DNA of 64,000 nt from Ramlibacter henchirensis (GTDB lineage Bacteria; Pseudomonadota; Gammaproteobacteria; Burkholderiales; Burkholderiaceae_C): assembly GCF_004682015.1 (NCBI RefSeq), contig NZ_SMLM01000002.1:186001-250000 (forward strand), read 5' to 3'. The notes beneath the pieces were generated by a model. It worked only from the letters and a program-made list of their open reading frames with translations, was not told where the DNA came from and ran no database searches. Below are positions 9,862 to 18,810 of the stretch, in pieces (position 1 is the stretch's first letter; each line of letters opens with the position of its first letter). Position numbers and translations under genes: made by a program.

Positions 9862-10611
9862 TCAGATCACCTTCGCTTCAGTCTTGAGTTTCTGCACGAG
9901 CGTGGCCACGTCCGGCACCTTCACGCCGGCGCTGCGCTTGGGCGGCTCGGTGACCTTCAGGGTCTTCAGCCGCGGCTTGACGTCCACGCCCAGGTCCTCG
10001 GGCTTGACGATGTCCAGCTGCTTCTTCTTGGCCTTCATGATGTTGGGCAGCGTCACGTAGCGCGGCTCGTTCAGGCGCAGGTCGGTGGTGACCACCGCGG
10101 GCAGCGTGATGGAGATGGTTTCCAGGCCGCCGTCGACCTCGCGAGTCACCTTGGCCTTGCCCCCCTCGACCTCGACCTTGGAGGCGAAGGTGGCCTGCGG
10201 CAGGTCGGCCAGCGCGGCCAGCATCTGGCCGGTCTGGTTGGCGTCGTCGTCGATCGCCTGCTTGCCCAGGATCACCAGGCCGGGCTGCTCCTTGTCGACC
10301 AGCGCCTTGAGCAGCTTGGCCACGGCCAGCGGCTGCAGCTCTTCGTCGGTCTGGACCAGGATGGCGCGGTCGGCGCCGATGGCCATGGCCGTGCGCAGGG
10401 TCTCCTGGCACTGCTGCACGCCGCAGGAGACGGCGATCACCTCGGTGGCCACCCCCTTCTCCTTGAGCCGGACCGCCTCCTCGACCGCGATCTCGTCGAA
10501 CGGGTTCATGCTCATCTTGACGTTGGCGATGTCCACGCCCGTGTTGTCCGACTTCACGCGGACCTTCACGTTGTAGTCCACCACCCGCTTGACCGGGACG
10601 AGAACCTTCAT
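9862..10611 (-). CDS. etfB: Electron transfer flavoprotein subunit beta
   Basis: AMP-binding half of ETF, 249 residues, the normal length. It begins [19 protein letters not shown] and contains the family stretch [19 protein letters not shown]. An AGGAG precedes the ATG. It is first in a leftward operon etfB-etfA-acyl-CoA dehydrogenase-flavin oxidoreductase. Two palindromic motifs within 100 bases upstream suggest control by regulators of fatty-acid or branched-chain amino-acid oxidation. Confidence 0.98.
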   Translation of the reverse strand: MKVLVPVKRVVDYNVKVRVKSDNTGVDIANVKMSMNPFDEIAVEEAVRLKEKGVATEVIAVSCGVQQCQETLRTAMAIGADRAILVQTDEELQPLAVAKLLKALVDKEQPGLVILGKQAIDDDANQTGQMLAALADLPQATFASKVEVEGGKAKVTREVDGGLETISITLPAVVTTDLRLNEPRYVTLPNIMKAKKKQLDIVKPEDLGVDVKPRLKTLKVTEPPKRSAGVKVPDVATLVQKLKTEAKVI

Positions 10612-10629
10612 CAGGGGCTCCTAAGGGAA

Positions 10630-10645
10630 TTGACGTTTACGTAAA
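10630..10645. promoter_or_regulatory. Candidate MerR-type (LiuR-like) operator upstream of etfB
   Basis: The 16-mer TTGACGTTTACGTAAA lies 18 bases before the etfB start and contains the palindrome TTTACGTAAA. It resembles the operators described for LiuR-type MerR regulators of branched-chain amino-acid and acyl-CoA degradation genes, which include etfBA in several proteobacteria. The match is from memory and was not scored. Confidence 0.5.
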
Positions 10646-10685
10646 GCCGAAGATTCTAGGCCGGGGTCCGGCGCTGAACTCGACC

Positions 10686-10709
10686 AAAAAAGAACGATCG
10701 TTCGATTTT
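10686..10709. promoter_or_regulatory. Candidate TetR-type operator upstream of etfB
   Basis: A perfect GAACGATCGTTC core (10692-10703) flanked by A-rich and T-rich arms gives a 24-bp near-palindrome. The form is typical of TetR-family regulators of fatty-acid degradation. It could serve the etf operon or the TRAP operon starting at 10874. Confidence 0.5.
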
Positions 10710-10873
10710 GGATTATAGGTAAGAGGGAGACCGTTTCTCGAAGCGCTGACCGGGAGACTGTCGGTGCCGCGACAGTTGAAGGCGGCGTACGGCATGGACT
10801 CGGGGAAAGTCAGGACCGTTGCGCTGTCCCGCGACGCTTACATTGGCCTCCAGCCAAAGAAGGAGTCCCTCCC

Positions 10874-11890
10874 ATGAAACGCATCCTGTTCCCGGCCGCC
10901 GCCCTCGCCACCGCCTTCGCTTGCGCGCCCGCGGCCGCGCAGACCGTGCTCACGCTCTCCACCTGGGTGCCGCCCACGCATGCGCTGAGCATGGCGCAGG
11001 TGGAATGGTGCGAGCTGGTCGCCAAGAACGCCAACGGAAAGATCCGCTGCAACGTGCTGCCGCGCGCCGTCGCCGCGCCGCCCGGCACGCTGGACGCGGT
11101 GCGCAACGGCCTGGCCGACGTGTCCTTCACCGTGCACGGCTACACACCGGGCCGGTTCGTCGTGACCCAGTTGGCCGAGTTCCCCTTCCTGGGCGATTCG
11201 GCCGAGGTGATGTCGGTGGCGTTCAACAAGGTCGCTTCCAGGCACCCCGCCTTCGCCGACGAGCACAAGGGCATCAAGGTCCTGGCCTACTTCACCCACG
11301 GCCCCGGCATCGTGTTCAACACCAAGCGGCCGGTGACCAGGATGGAGGACCTGCAAGGCCTGAAGTGGCGCGTGGGCGGCGGCATGGTCAACGAGATCGC
11401 CAAGACGCTGGACATGAACGTCACGCTCAAGCCCGCGCCGGAGTCCTACGAGCTGCTCACCGGCGGCGTGATGGACGGCACGCTGTTCCCCGCCGAGTCG
11501 ATCGAGTCGTTCCGCATCGACAAGGTGATCAAGCACGCCACCACCTTCCCGGGCGGCCTGTACAACACCAGCTTCGTCTTCATGATGAACCAGGACAAGT
11601 ACAACAAGCTGTCGGCCGACGAGAAGAAGGCGGTCGACGCCGCTTCCGGCGAGGTGGCAGCGCGCATCATCGGCCGCCACTGGGACAAGGTGGACCGCCG
11701 CGCCTTCGGCCTGATGCAGGCCAACAACGTGCAGGTCGTCAAGGCGGATGCCAAGTTCGTCGCCGACATCAAGAAGCGCACTTCGGCGCTCGAGGAGAAG
11801 TGGGCCAAGGACGCGCAGGCCAAGGGCCTGAAGGACCCCGCCAAGGTGCTGGCCGAGTTCCGCTCCGAGATCGAGAAGGCGTCCAAGTAA
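10874..11890 (+). CDS. dctP: TRAP transporter solute-binding protein DctP
   Basis: A 338-residue periplasmic binding protein of a tripartite ATP-independent transporter. A signal peptide is cleaved after about residue 22 (ACAPAAAQ). The substrate-carboxylate arginine lies in GLKWRVGG, as in the DctP family, so an organic acid is the likely ligand; which one cannot be read from sequence. AAGGAG precedes the ATG. Together with the two genes downstream it forms a complete transporter, unlike the second TRAP system in this window. Confidence 0.93.
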   Translation: MKRILFPAAALATAFACAPAAAQTVLTLSTWVPPTHALSMAQVEWCELVAKNANGKIRCNVLPRAVAAPPGTLDAVRNGLADVSFTVHGYTPGRFVVTQLAEFPFLGDSAEVMSVAFNKVASRHPAFADEHKGIKVLAYFTHGPGIVFNTKRPVTRMEDLQGLKWRVGGGMVNEIAKTLDMNVTLKPAPESYELLTGGVMDGTLFPAESIESFRIDKVIKHATTFPGGLYNTSFVFMMNQDKYNKLSADEKKAVDAASGEVAARIIGRHWDKVDRRAFGLMQANNVQVVKADAKFVADIKKRTSALEEKWAKDAQAKGLKDPAKVLAEFRSEIEKASK

Positions 11891-11984
11891 GCCGGCGCTG
11901 CGCTCCCGAAGGCGGCACCTTCCCCAGGTGCCGCTCTCGTTTTGTGCAGGTGCCAGGCCGCCGGCGCGCCCGAAGGAACACAAG

Positions 11985-12470
11985 ATGAAAAGAACCCTCG
12001 AGCTGCTGTGCGGGCTGCTGTCCGGCGGCGCGCTGTTCGCGATCATGGCCCTCACGTTCTTCGACGTGCTGGGCCGCAAGTTCCTCTCCAATTCCATCCC
12101 CGGCTCTCTGGAGATCACCGAACTGCTGATGGTGGTGGTGATCTTCGGGGCACTGCCGCTGGTGTCCGAGCGCGGCGAGCACGTCGAATTCGATTCGCTC
12201 GACCCGTACCTGCCCTGGGGAGTGCGCCGCGTGCAGGCGTTCGTCGTGCACCTGCTGTGCGGGGCCGTGCTGCTGGCCCTGGGCTGGCTGATGTGGCGCA
12301 CCGGCAGCCAGTTCCTCGAGACGGGCGAGACCACCGCGCAGCTGCTGATCCTGAAGGCGCCCTTCATCTACGGCATGGCCGTGCTGTGCGCGGCCACGGG
12401 CATCGTGCACCTGTTCATGATGGGCAAGGTGCCGTCCGAGCGCGCCGAAGGCGAAGGGGTCGCGCTGTGA
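11985..12470 (+). CDS. dctQ: TRAP transporter small permease DctQ
   Basis: A 161-residue membrane protein with four predicted helices, the usual form of the TRAP small subunit. The conserved SGSLEITELLM-like segment after helix 1 (here IPGSLEITELLMV) is present. The ATG at 11985 is chosen because GAAGGA lies just upstream and the first helix starts at once. Its last codon overlaps the GTG start of dctM, indicating translational coupling. Confidence 0.92.
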   Translation: MKRTLELLCGLLSGGALFAIMALTFFDVLGRKFLSNSIPGSLEITELLMVVVIFGALPLVSERGEHVEFDSLDPYLPWGVRRVQAFVVHLLCGAVLLALGWLMWRTGSQFLETGETTAQLLILKAPFIYGMAVLCAATGIVHLFMMGKVPSERAEGEGVAL

Positions 12471-13759
12471 CGGAAGCGCTGCTCGGCTTCGCCGCCATCT
12501 TCGCGCTGGCGATCATCCGGGTGCCGCTGGCGTTCGCGATGGGCCTGGTCGGCTTCATCGGCATGGGCGTCACGCGTGGCTGGCAGCCGGCCCTGGCCAG
12601 CGCGTCCCAGGTCGTCTACGAGACGGGTTTCGCCTACACGCTCTCGGTGATCCCGCTCTTCATCCTGATGGGCAACTTCGTGGCGCGCGCGGGCCTGGCG
12701 CACGAGCTGTTCCAGGCCGCCTACGCCTTCATCGGCCACGTGCGCGGGGGGCTGGCGCATGCCACCGTGGCGGCCTGCGCCGGTTTCGGCGCGATCTGCG
12801 GCTCTTCCATCGCGACGGCGGCCACCATGAGCCGCGTCGCCTATCCGTCGATGCGCAAGCTGGGCTACAGCGACGAGCTGTCCACCGGCGTCATGGCGGC
12901 GGGCGGCACGCTGGGCATCATGATCCCGCCGTCGACCATCATGGTGATCTACGGGATCATCACGCAGACCAACATCGGCAAGCTGTTCGCGGCCGGCATC
13001 CTGCCCGGCCTCCTCACCGCGCTGCTGCTGATGGGCGCGATCGCCTTCATCACCTCGCGCGACCCCGAGCACGCGCCCCCGGGAGAGCGCGCGACCTGGT
13101 CGCAACGCTGGAGCGCGCTGCGCGGCATCTGGGGCGTCGCGGTGCTGGTGGTGGTGGTGCTCGGCGGCATCTACGGCGGCTTCTTCACGGCCACCGAGGG
13201 TGCCGGCTTCGGCGCGTTCGGCGCCTTCCTCTTCGCGCTGCTGCGCGGCCGCCTCACCTGGGCGGTGTTGTTCCAGGTGCTGGTGGAGTCGGCCCGCACC
13301 ACGGCGATGCTCTTCACGCTGCTGATCGCCGCGACCATCTTCGCCAACTTCGTGAACTTCACGACGCTGCCGGGGGACCTGAAGGACTGGATCACGCAGA
13401 TGGGCCTGTCGCCCACCATGGTGGTGGTCTCGATGATGGCGATCTACGTGGTGCTGGGCACGGTGATGGAGGAGCTGACGATGGTGCTGCTGACCATCCC
13501 GCTGTTCTTCCCCATCGTCACCAGCCTCGGCTTCGATCCGGTCTGGTTCGGCGTGCTGATCGTGATGATCGTCCAGATCGGGCTCATCTCGCCCCCGGTG
13601 GGCATGAACCTGTTCGTCCTGAACTCGCTCCTGCCCAGCGTCGGGCTGGGCAGCATCTTCCGGGGGTGCTGGCCGTTCGTGCTCGTGATGGTGGTGATGC
13701 TGGGCGTGCTGATCGCCTTCCCGCAGATCAGCTTATGGCTTCCTTCGTTCGTTCGGTGA
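12467..13759 (+). CDS. dctM: TRAP transporter large permease DctM
   Basis: A 430-residue polytopic membrane protein, the sodium-driven transport subunit. Family landmarks are visible: the GxxCGSS loop (here GAICGSSIATAATM), GIMIPPST, and GGIYGGFFTATEGAGFGAF. Translation starts at a GTG overlapping the dctQ stop (GTGA). The last 32 bases overlap the 3' end of the convergent MscS gene. Confidence 0.95.
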   Translation: MTEALLGFAAIFALAIIRVPLAFAMGLVGFIGMGVTRGWQPALASASQVVYETGFAYTLSVIPLFILMGNFVARAGLAHELFQAAYAFIGHVRGGLAHATVAACAGFGAICGSSIATAATMSRVAYPSMRKLGYSDELSTGVMAAGGTLGIMIPPSTIMVIYGIITQTNIGKLFAAGILPGLLTALLLMGAIAFITSRDPEHAPPGERATWSQRWSALRGIWGVAVLVVVVLGGIYGGFFTATEGAGFGAFGAFLFALLRGRLTWAVLFQVLVESARTTAMLFTLLIAATIFANFVNFTTLPGDLKDWITQMGLSPTMVVVSMMAIYVVLGTVMEELTMVLLTIPLFFPIVTSLGFDPVWFGVLIVMIVQIGLISPPVGMNLFVLNSLLPSVGLGSIFRGCWPFVLVMVVMLGVLIAFPQISLWLPSFVR

Positions 13760-14993
13760 CCTGCTGCAGGTGCACCACCCGCTGCGGATAGGGGATGTCG
13801 ATCCCCGCCGCGCGCAGGCTGCGCAGCACGGCCAGGTTCACGTCCGACTTCACGTTCAGCTGCCCGTTGCCCGGGTCGGCGATCCAGAACAGCAGGCTGA
13901 ACTCCAGGCCGTCGGCGCCGAACTTCACCAGCCGCGCCGAGGGGGCTGGATCCTTCAGCACGCGGCTCGTGCCCGCGGCGGCGGCCACCAGGAGCCGCTG
14001 CACCTGGTCGACGTCGGCGTCGTAGGCCACGGCCACGTCCGTCGTCAGCAGCATCTTGGGATCGGCCAGCGAGAGGTTCTCGATGCGCTCGGTGATCAGC
14101 TTCTCGTTCGGCACGATCGACTCGCGGCCGTTCGCGGCCCGGATCAGCGTGTAGCGCGTCTTGATGTCCAGCACCTCGCCCTCGAAGCCGTCTACGCGCA
14201 CCATGTCGCCGATGCGCAGGCTGCGCTCGAACAGGATGACGAAGCCGCTGACGTAGTTGGCGGCCAGCTTCTGCAGGCCGAAACCGATGCCCACGCCCAG
14301 CGCGCCCCCGAGCACCGACAAGGCCGTGAGGTCCACGCCCACGGCAGACAGCGCGAACAGGAAGCCGACCACCAGCAGCGCCGCGCGGATGACGTTGGCC
14401 GCCACCTTGCGCAGCGACAGGTCGTGCACGGCCTGCCGCAGCACCTGGCGTTCCAGCACGGCCGAGATCCACAGCGCGGCCACGAGCACGAGGCCCGCCG
14501 AGAGCGTGCCTTCCACGATGGTCAGCAGGCTGATGCGCGACTTGCCCAGCAGGAACCGGATGCTGTCCATCTCGGCGCGCAGGGCCGGCAGCACGCCGAC
14601 CACCCACAGCACCGTCACGAACCACGCGACCCAGGAGAACGAACGCTCGACCCGCCGGGCCAGCCGCGACGTGGGGAAGGCCACGGTGAACACGCGCGCG
14701 ATGAACCGGATGCCGGCCAGCGACATCAGGATGGGAATCGCCAGCCGCAGCAGGGCGACCGTCTGGCGGCCCTGCATCAGCTTGTACGACGCGTAGACGA
14801 GCGCCAGGGCGATCAGCGGGAACAGCAGGCCGTCGACGACGATGCGGCCGAGCCAGACCGACTCGGAGCCCCTGCGCCGCCCCGCGGCCCAGCAGATGCC
14901 GAACGCGACGGCCAGACAGGCCAGCAGGATGCCGATTTCCGCGGGCATGCCCGGGTGGTCCAGCTCCTGGACCAGTCTTTCCAATGGACTCAT
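13728..14993 (-). CDS. MscS family mechanosensitive ion channel
   Basis: A 421-residue inner-membrane channel that would open under hypo-osmotic tension. About five to six N-terminal helices precede the MscS pore helix and beta domain (GFGLQKLAANYVSGFVIL, then RIGDMVRVDGFEGEVLDI and IVPNEKLI). The ATG at 14993 is preferred; a GTG at 15011 in the same frame is possible. The 3' end overlaps dctM on the other strand by 32 bases. Confidence 0.93.
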   Translation of the reverse strand: MSPLERLVQELDHPGMPAEIGILLACLAVAFGICWAAGRRRGSESVWLGRIVVDGLLFPLIALALVYASYKLMQGRQTVALLRLAIPILMSLAGIRFIARVFTVAFPTSRLARRVERSFSWVAWFVTVLWVVGVLPALRAEMDSIRFLLGKSRISLLTIVEGTLSAGLVLVAALWISAVLERQVLRQAVHDLSLRKVAANVIRAALLVVGFLFALSAVGVDLTALSVLGGALGVGIGFGLQKLAANYVSGFVILFERSLRIGDMVRVDGFEGEVLDIKTRYTLIRAANGRESIVPNEKLITERIENLSLADPKMLLTTDVAVAYDADVDQVQRLLVAAAAGTSRVLKDPAPSARLVKFGADGLEFSLLFWIADPGNGQLNVKSDVNLAVLRSLRAAGIDIPYPQRVVHLQQVTERTKEAIS

Positions 14994-15033
14994 CGTTCTT
15001 ATCGCCGCCACGCTTGCGGCTGCGTCGTTGGGA

Positions 15034-15816
15034 TCAATTCCACTTCGGCTTGCGCTTCTCCGTGAACGCGGTCACGCCCTCTTGCGCACAGCCCTCCATC
15101 ATGTTCACCGCCATGGTCTGCGAGGCGAGCTGGTAGGCCGCCTCGATGCCCAGCTCGCGCTGGCGGTAGAACAGTTCCTTGCCCATGGCCAGCGCCTGTC
15201 GCGGCTTGGCCAGGATGCTGGCGACCAGGGATTCGATCTCCTCGTCCAGCCGCTCCGGCGGGGCGACGCGGTTCACCAGCCCGCGCTGGCGCGCCTGCTC
15301 GGCATCGATGAAGTCGCCGGTGACCAGCATCTCCATCGCCTGCTTGGGCGCCATGTTGCGCAGCAGCGGCACGCTGGGCGTGGAGCAGAACAGGCCGAAG
15401 TTGACGCCGCTGACCGCGAACTTCGCTTCGGTGGACGCCACCGCCAGATCGCATTGGGCGACGAGCTGGCAGCCCGCCGCGGTGGCGATGCCCTGCACGC
15501 GGGCGATCACGGGCAGCGGCAGCTTCTGGATCGTCAGCATCATCCGGCTGCATTGGGAGAACAGCTGCTGGTAGTAGGCCAGCTCGGGCCGGGCGATCAT
15601 TTCCTTGAGGTTGTGGCCGGGGCAGAAGGCCTTGCCGGCCGCCGCGATGACCACCACCCGCGCCGACGCATCGTCGGCCACCCGGTCCAGCGCCGACTGC
15701 AGCGCGGCGAGCATCTCCTCGCTCAGCGCATTGAAGTTGCCGGGCCGGTTCATCGTCAGCGTGACCACGCCGCGCGCGTCGCGGCTGTGGAGGACGGGTT
15801 CGGTCGATTCGCTCAT
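15034..15816 (-). CDS. Enoyl-CoA hydratase/isomerase family protein (crotonase fold, ECHDC3-like)
   Basis: A 260-residue crotonase-fold protein with the CoA-binding and oxyanion-hole segments KAFCPGHNLKEM and ATAAGCQLVAQCDLAVAS. The two glutamates used by true enoyl-CoA hydratases appear to be missing: the first position is Gln in GCQLVA, and the second segment reads GLFCSTPSVPLLR, as in ECHDC3-type proteins. Hydratase activity is therefore doubtful. AGGAG precedes the ATG at 15816. The deacetylase gene ends 23 bases upstream on the same strand. Confidence 0.87.
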   Translation of the reverse strand: MSESTEPVLHSRDARGVVTLTMNRPGNFNALSEEMLAALQSALDRVADDASARVVVIAAAGKAFCPGHNLKEMIARPELAYYQQLFSQCSRMMLTIQKLPLPVIARVQGIATAAGCQLVAQCDLAVASTEAKFAVSGVNFGLFCSTPSVPLLRNMAPKQAMEMLVTGDFIDAEQARQRGLVNRVAPPERLDEEIESLVASILAKPRQALAMGKELFYRQRELGIEAAYQLASQTMAVNMMEGCAQEGVTAFTEKRKPKWN

Positions 15817-15839
15817 CGCGTTCTCCTGCGGGCGGCTCG

Positions 15840-16799
15840 TCACAGGTCGGCCAGCACGCGCACGTGCGCCTCCACGCTGCGCCCCAGCGCGTCGAGGTTG
15901 TAGCCGCCTTCCAGGCTCGAGACGATGCGCCCGCGCGCATGCCGGCGGGCGATGTCCTTGATGCGGCCGGTGATCCAGGCGTAGTCCTGCTCGGTCAGCC
16001 CGAGCTGGCCCAGGTCGTCGTCGCGGTGCGCGTCGAAGCCCGCGCTGATGAAGACCATCTCCGGCTTGAAAGCCTCCAGCCGCGGGATCCAGTGGGACTC
16101 GATCAGCTCGCGGATCTCCATGCCGCGCGTGTACGCGGGCACCGGCAGGTTGAGCATGTTGTCCGCGGCGGGCCGATCGCCCGAGTACGGATAGAAAGGG
16201 TGCTGGAAGAACCCCACCATCAGCACGCGCGGGTCGCCGGCCAGGATGTCCTCGGTGCCGTTGCCGTGGTGCACGTCGAAGTCGACCACCGCGACCCGCT
16301 TCAGGCGATGCCGCTCCAGCGCGTAGCGTGCGGCCACGGCCACGTTGTTGAAGAAGCAGAAGCCCATCGCGCGGTTGCGGCAGGCGTGATGGCCCGGCGG
16401 CCGCACGCAGCAGAAGGCGTTCTCCAGTTCGCCGGCCATGATCGCGTCGGTGGCGGCGAGCGCCGCGCCGGCCGCATGCAGCGCCGCGTCCCAGGTGTGG
16501 GAGTTGATCGCGGTGTCCGGATCGATCGCGGCGTAGGCGGGCCCGCCGGCGGCGATGCTTTCCTGCAACTCCTCGCGCAGGCCCCTCAGGGCCGCCACAT
16601 GCAGCCGGTCGTGCGCGAGTTCGAGGTCGGCGAGGGAGGCTTGCGGCGCCTGCCGGCGGTCGAGTGCGTCGGCCACACCGGTGACGAGCAGGCGATCGTC
16701 GATGGCGTCGAGGCGTTCCGGACATTCCGGGTGGCCCGGGCCCATCTCGTGTTTGCGACACGCTGGATGGCTGAAATACCCGGTCTTGTTCGCACTCAT
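15840..16799 (-). CDS. Histone deacetylase family protein (class II, acetoin-utilisation/acetylpolyamine type)
   Basis: A 319-residue zinc-dependent arginase-deacetylase fold protein. Catalytic motifs are intact: RPPGHHACRNRAMGFCFFNN with the tandem His, and DFDVHHGNGTEDI carrying the zinc ligands. In bacteria such proteins deacetylate acetyl-lysine, acetylpolyamines or small molecules; the substrate is not evident. The ATG at 16799 faces moxR 38 bases away, so a shared divergent promoter region is very compact. Confidence 0.93.
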   Translation of the reverse strand: MSANKTGYFSHPACRKHEMGPGHPECPERLDAIDDRLLVTGVADALDRRQAPQASLADLELAHDRLHVAALRGLREELQESIAAGGPAYAAIDPDTAINSHTWDAALHAAGAALAATDAIMAGELENAFCCVRPPGHHACRNRAMGFCFFNNVAVAARYALERHRLKRVAVVDFDVHHGNGTEDILAGDPRVLMVGFFQHPFYPYSGDRPAADNMLNLPVPAYTRGMEIRELIESHWIPRLEAFKPEMVFISAGFDAHRDDDLGQLGLTEQDYAWITGRIKDIARRHARGRIVSSLEGGYNLDALGRSVEAHVRVLADL

Positions 16800-16837
16800 G
16801 GGTTGACGCCGGAAAATTCGGATAACGTCGGGCCTCG

Positions 16838-17758
16838 ATGGAAGCACAACAAAAGCTCAAGGCGCTGCTGGACCAGCTTAACACGGTGATTGTCGGCAAG
16901 CGCGACCAGGTGCGCGACTGCGTGGCCTGCCTGTTGGCGGGCGGCCACCTGCTGATCGAGGACGTGCCCGGTGTCGGCAAGACCACCCTCGCCCACGCGC
17001 TGGCGCGCTCGTTCGGGCTGCATTTCTCGCGCGTGCAGTTCACCTCCGACCTGATGCCCAGCGACCTGTCGGGCGTGTCGATCTACGAAAGGGGCAAGGA
17101 AGCCTTCGTGTTCCACCCCGGCCCCATCTTCGCCCAGGTGCTGCTCGCGGACGAGATCAACCGCGCCAGTCCCAAGACGCAAAGCGCGCTGCTCGAGGCG
17201 ATGGAAGAAAAGCAGGTGACGATCGAAGGCGAGACGCGCGCGCTGCCGGCGCCCTTCTTCGTCATCGCCACGCAGAACCCGCACGACCAGCTGGGCACCT
17301 TTGCGCTGCCGGAATCGCAGCTGGACCGCTTCCTGATGCGCATCTCGCTCGGCTACCCGGACCGCTCGGCCGAGCGGCAGCTGCTGGCGGGCGCCGACCG
17401 TCGCGACATGGTCACCGGCATGAGGAGCTCGCTCACGCCGATCGACCTGGACTGGCTTCAGCGCCAAGTGCTGGCGGTGCACACGGCCGATCCGCTGCTC
17501 AATTACGTGCAGGACCTCATCGCCGCGACGCGTTCCGGCCGCTGGTTCCTGCAGGGCCTGTCGCCCCGCGCGGGCATCGCGCTGGTGCGCGCGGCCAAGG
17601 CGCAGGCGCTGATCAGCGGTCGCGACTACGTGGCGCCCGACGACGTGCAGGCCATCCTGCCCCAGACCATCGCGCACCGCCTGGTGCCGGTCGGCGACGC
17701 GGGCCGGGGCCCGGTCGAACAGGTCCGGGCGATGCTGGACGCGGTGCCCTTGCCGTAA
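16838..17758 (+). CDS. MoxR family AAA+ ATPase
   Basis: A 306-residue MoxR ATPase. Walker A is PGVGKTT at about residues 42-48 and Walker B LLADEINRAS is near residue 105; the sensor region ATQNPHDQLGTFALPESQLDRF is typical. MoxR proteins act as chaperone-like ATPases for the protein encoded next to them. Its last base overlaps the start of the DUF58 gene (TAATG), and the set moxR-DUF58-transglutaminase is a widely conserved envelope-linked operon. Confidence 0.95.
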   Translation: MEAQQKLKALLDQLNTVIVGKRDQVRDCVACLLAGGHLLIEDVPGVGKTTLAHALARSFGLHFSRVQFTSDLMPSDLSGVSIYERGKEAFVFHPGPIFAQVLLADEINRASPKTQSALLEAMEEKQVTIEGETRALPAPFFVIATQNPHDQLGTFALPESQLDRFLMRISLGYPDRSAERQLLAGADRRDMVTGMRSSLTPIDLDWLQRQVLAVHTADPLLNYVQDLIAATRSGRWFLQGLSPRAGIALVRAAKAQALISGRDYVAPDDVQAILPQTIAHRLVPVGDAGRGPVEQVRAMLDAVPLP

Positions 17759-18810
17759 TGGCCCACCCCCCAAGCGCTGTCGGCGCCTCCCCGTTGGCAG
17801 GGCGTCAACCGTGGCCCGGCGAAGCCGGCTCCACGGTGGGGCGCGCGTGGAATCCTGTTGCCGTTGTGCGGCGCCAGTTCCGCGCTTGGCTGCAGGCCCG
17901 GCTGCCGCTGTCCGACACGCTGCTGCTGACGCAGCGCAACGTCTACATCCTGCCCACGCGGCCCGGGCTGATGCTCGCTGCCACGCTGCTGGTGCTGCTG
18001 ATCGCGTCGATCAACTACCAGCTGAACCTCGGCTACCTGCTCACCTTCCTGCTGGCCGGCAGCGCGGTCGCGGGCATGCACGTCTGCCATGCCACGCTGC
18101 GCGGACTTCGGCTGACGCTGACCCCGCCGGAGCCGGTGTTCGCGGGCAGCAATGCGCCGCTTCGCATCGTGCTGACGAACGAGCGCAAGTCGCCGCGCTA
18201 CGGCATCGGCCTCGCAGTGCTGGACGAAAGCCGCGAGGACCGCTGGGCCTGGAGCGACGTCCCGGCACTGGGAAGCGCCTCGGTTTCGGTCGCCTTCCAG
18301 CCGCAGCGCCGCGGCCTGCATCCCGTGCCGCCGCTTACGGCGGAAACGCGCTTTCCGCTCGGCACGTTCCGCGTGTGGAGCGTCTGGCGGCCGGCCGCGC
18401 AGGTGCTGGTCTATCCGGCGCCCGAGGCCTTGCCACCGCCGCTGCCCGAGGGCGAACCGCGCGCGGGGACGGCGGGCCCCGCGCGGGTCCAGAGCTCCGG
18501 TGAATTCGACGGCGTGCGCGCCTACCGCCGCGGCGATCCGATGAAGCTGGTGGTCTGGAAGAAGGCCGCCAAGGCCGACGAACTGGTGAGCCGCGACACG
18601 CAGCAGGCGCAGCGGCGCGAACTCTGGCTCGACTTCGCCCAGTCCGGCGCCGCCGACACAGAGACGCGGCTGGCGCGCCTGGCCGCCTGGGTGCTGCAGG
18701 CCGACAAGCTGGGCGTGGACTACGGCCTGCGGCTGCCGGGCCTGGAGATCGCGGCCGATGCGGGCGAAGCGCACCGCCGGCGCTGCCTGGAGGCGCTGGC
18801 GCTGTGCTGA
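17758..18810 (+). CDS. DUF58 domain-containing protein
   Basis: A 350-residue protein with two closely spaced membrane helices (about residues 65-105) and a C-terminal DUF58/vWA-like domain containing the family stretch FDGVRAYRRGDPMKLVVWKKAAK. The family has no proven biochemical function but is a constant partner of MoxR ATPases. It overlaps moxR by one base and tgpA by seven. Confidence 0.93.
   Translation: MAHPPSAVGASPLAGRQPWPGEAGSTVGRAWNPVAVVRRQFRAWLQARLPLSDTLLLTQRNVYILPTRPGLMLAATLLVLLIASINYQLNLGYLLTFLLAGSAVAGMHVCHATLRGLRLTLTPPEPVFAGSNAPLRIVLTNERKSPRYGIGLAVLDESREDRWAWSDVPALGSASVSVAFQPQRRGLHPVPPLTAETRFPLGTFRVWSVWRPAAQVLVYPAPEALPPPLPEGEPRAGTAGPARVQSSGEFDGVRAYRRGDPMKLVVWKKAAKADELVSRDTQQAQRRELWLDFAQSGAADTETRLARLAAWVLQADKLGVDYGLRLPGLEIAADAGEAHRRRCLEALALC

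Noticed and set aside
7620..9887. 755-codon frame antisense to the acyl-CoA dehydrogenase and etfA
   Set aside because: Composition is His/Arg/Val-rich with no domain, and the opposite strand encodes clear enzymes.
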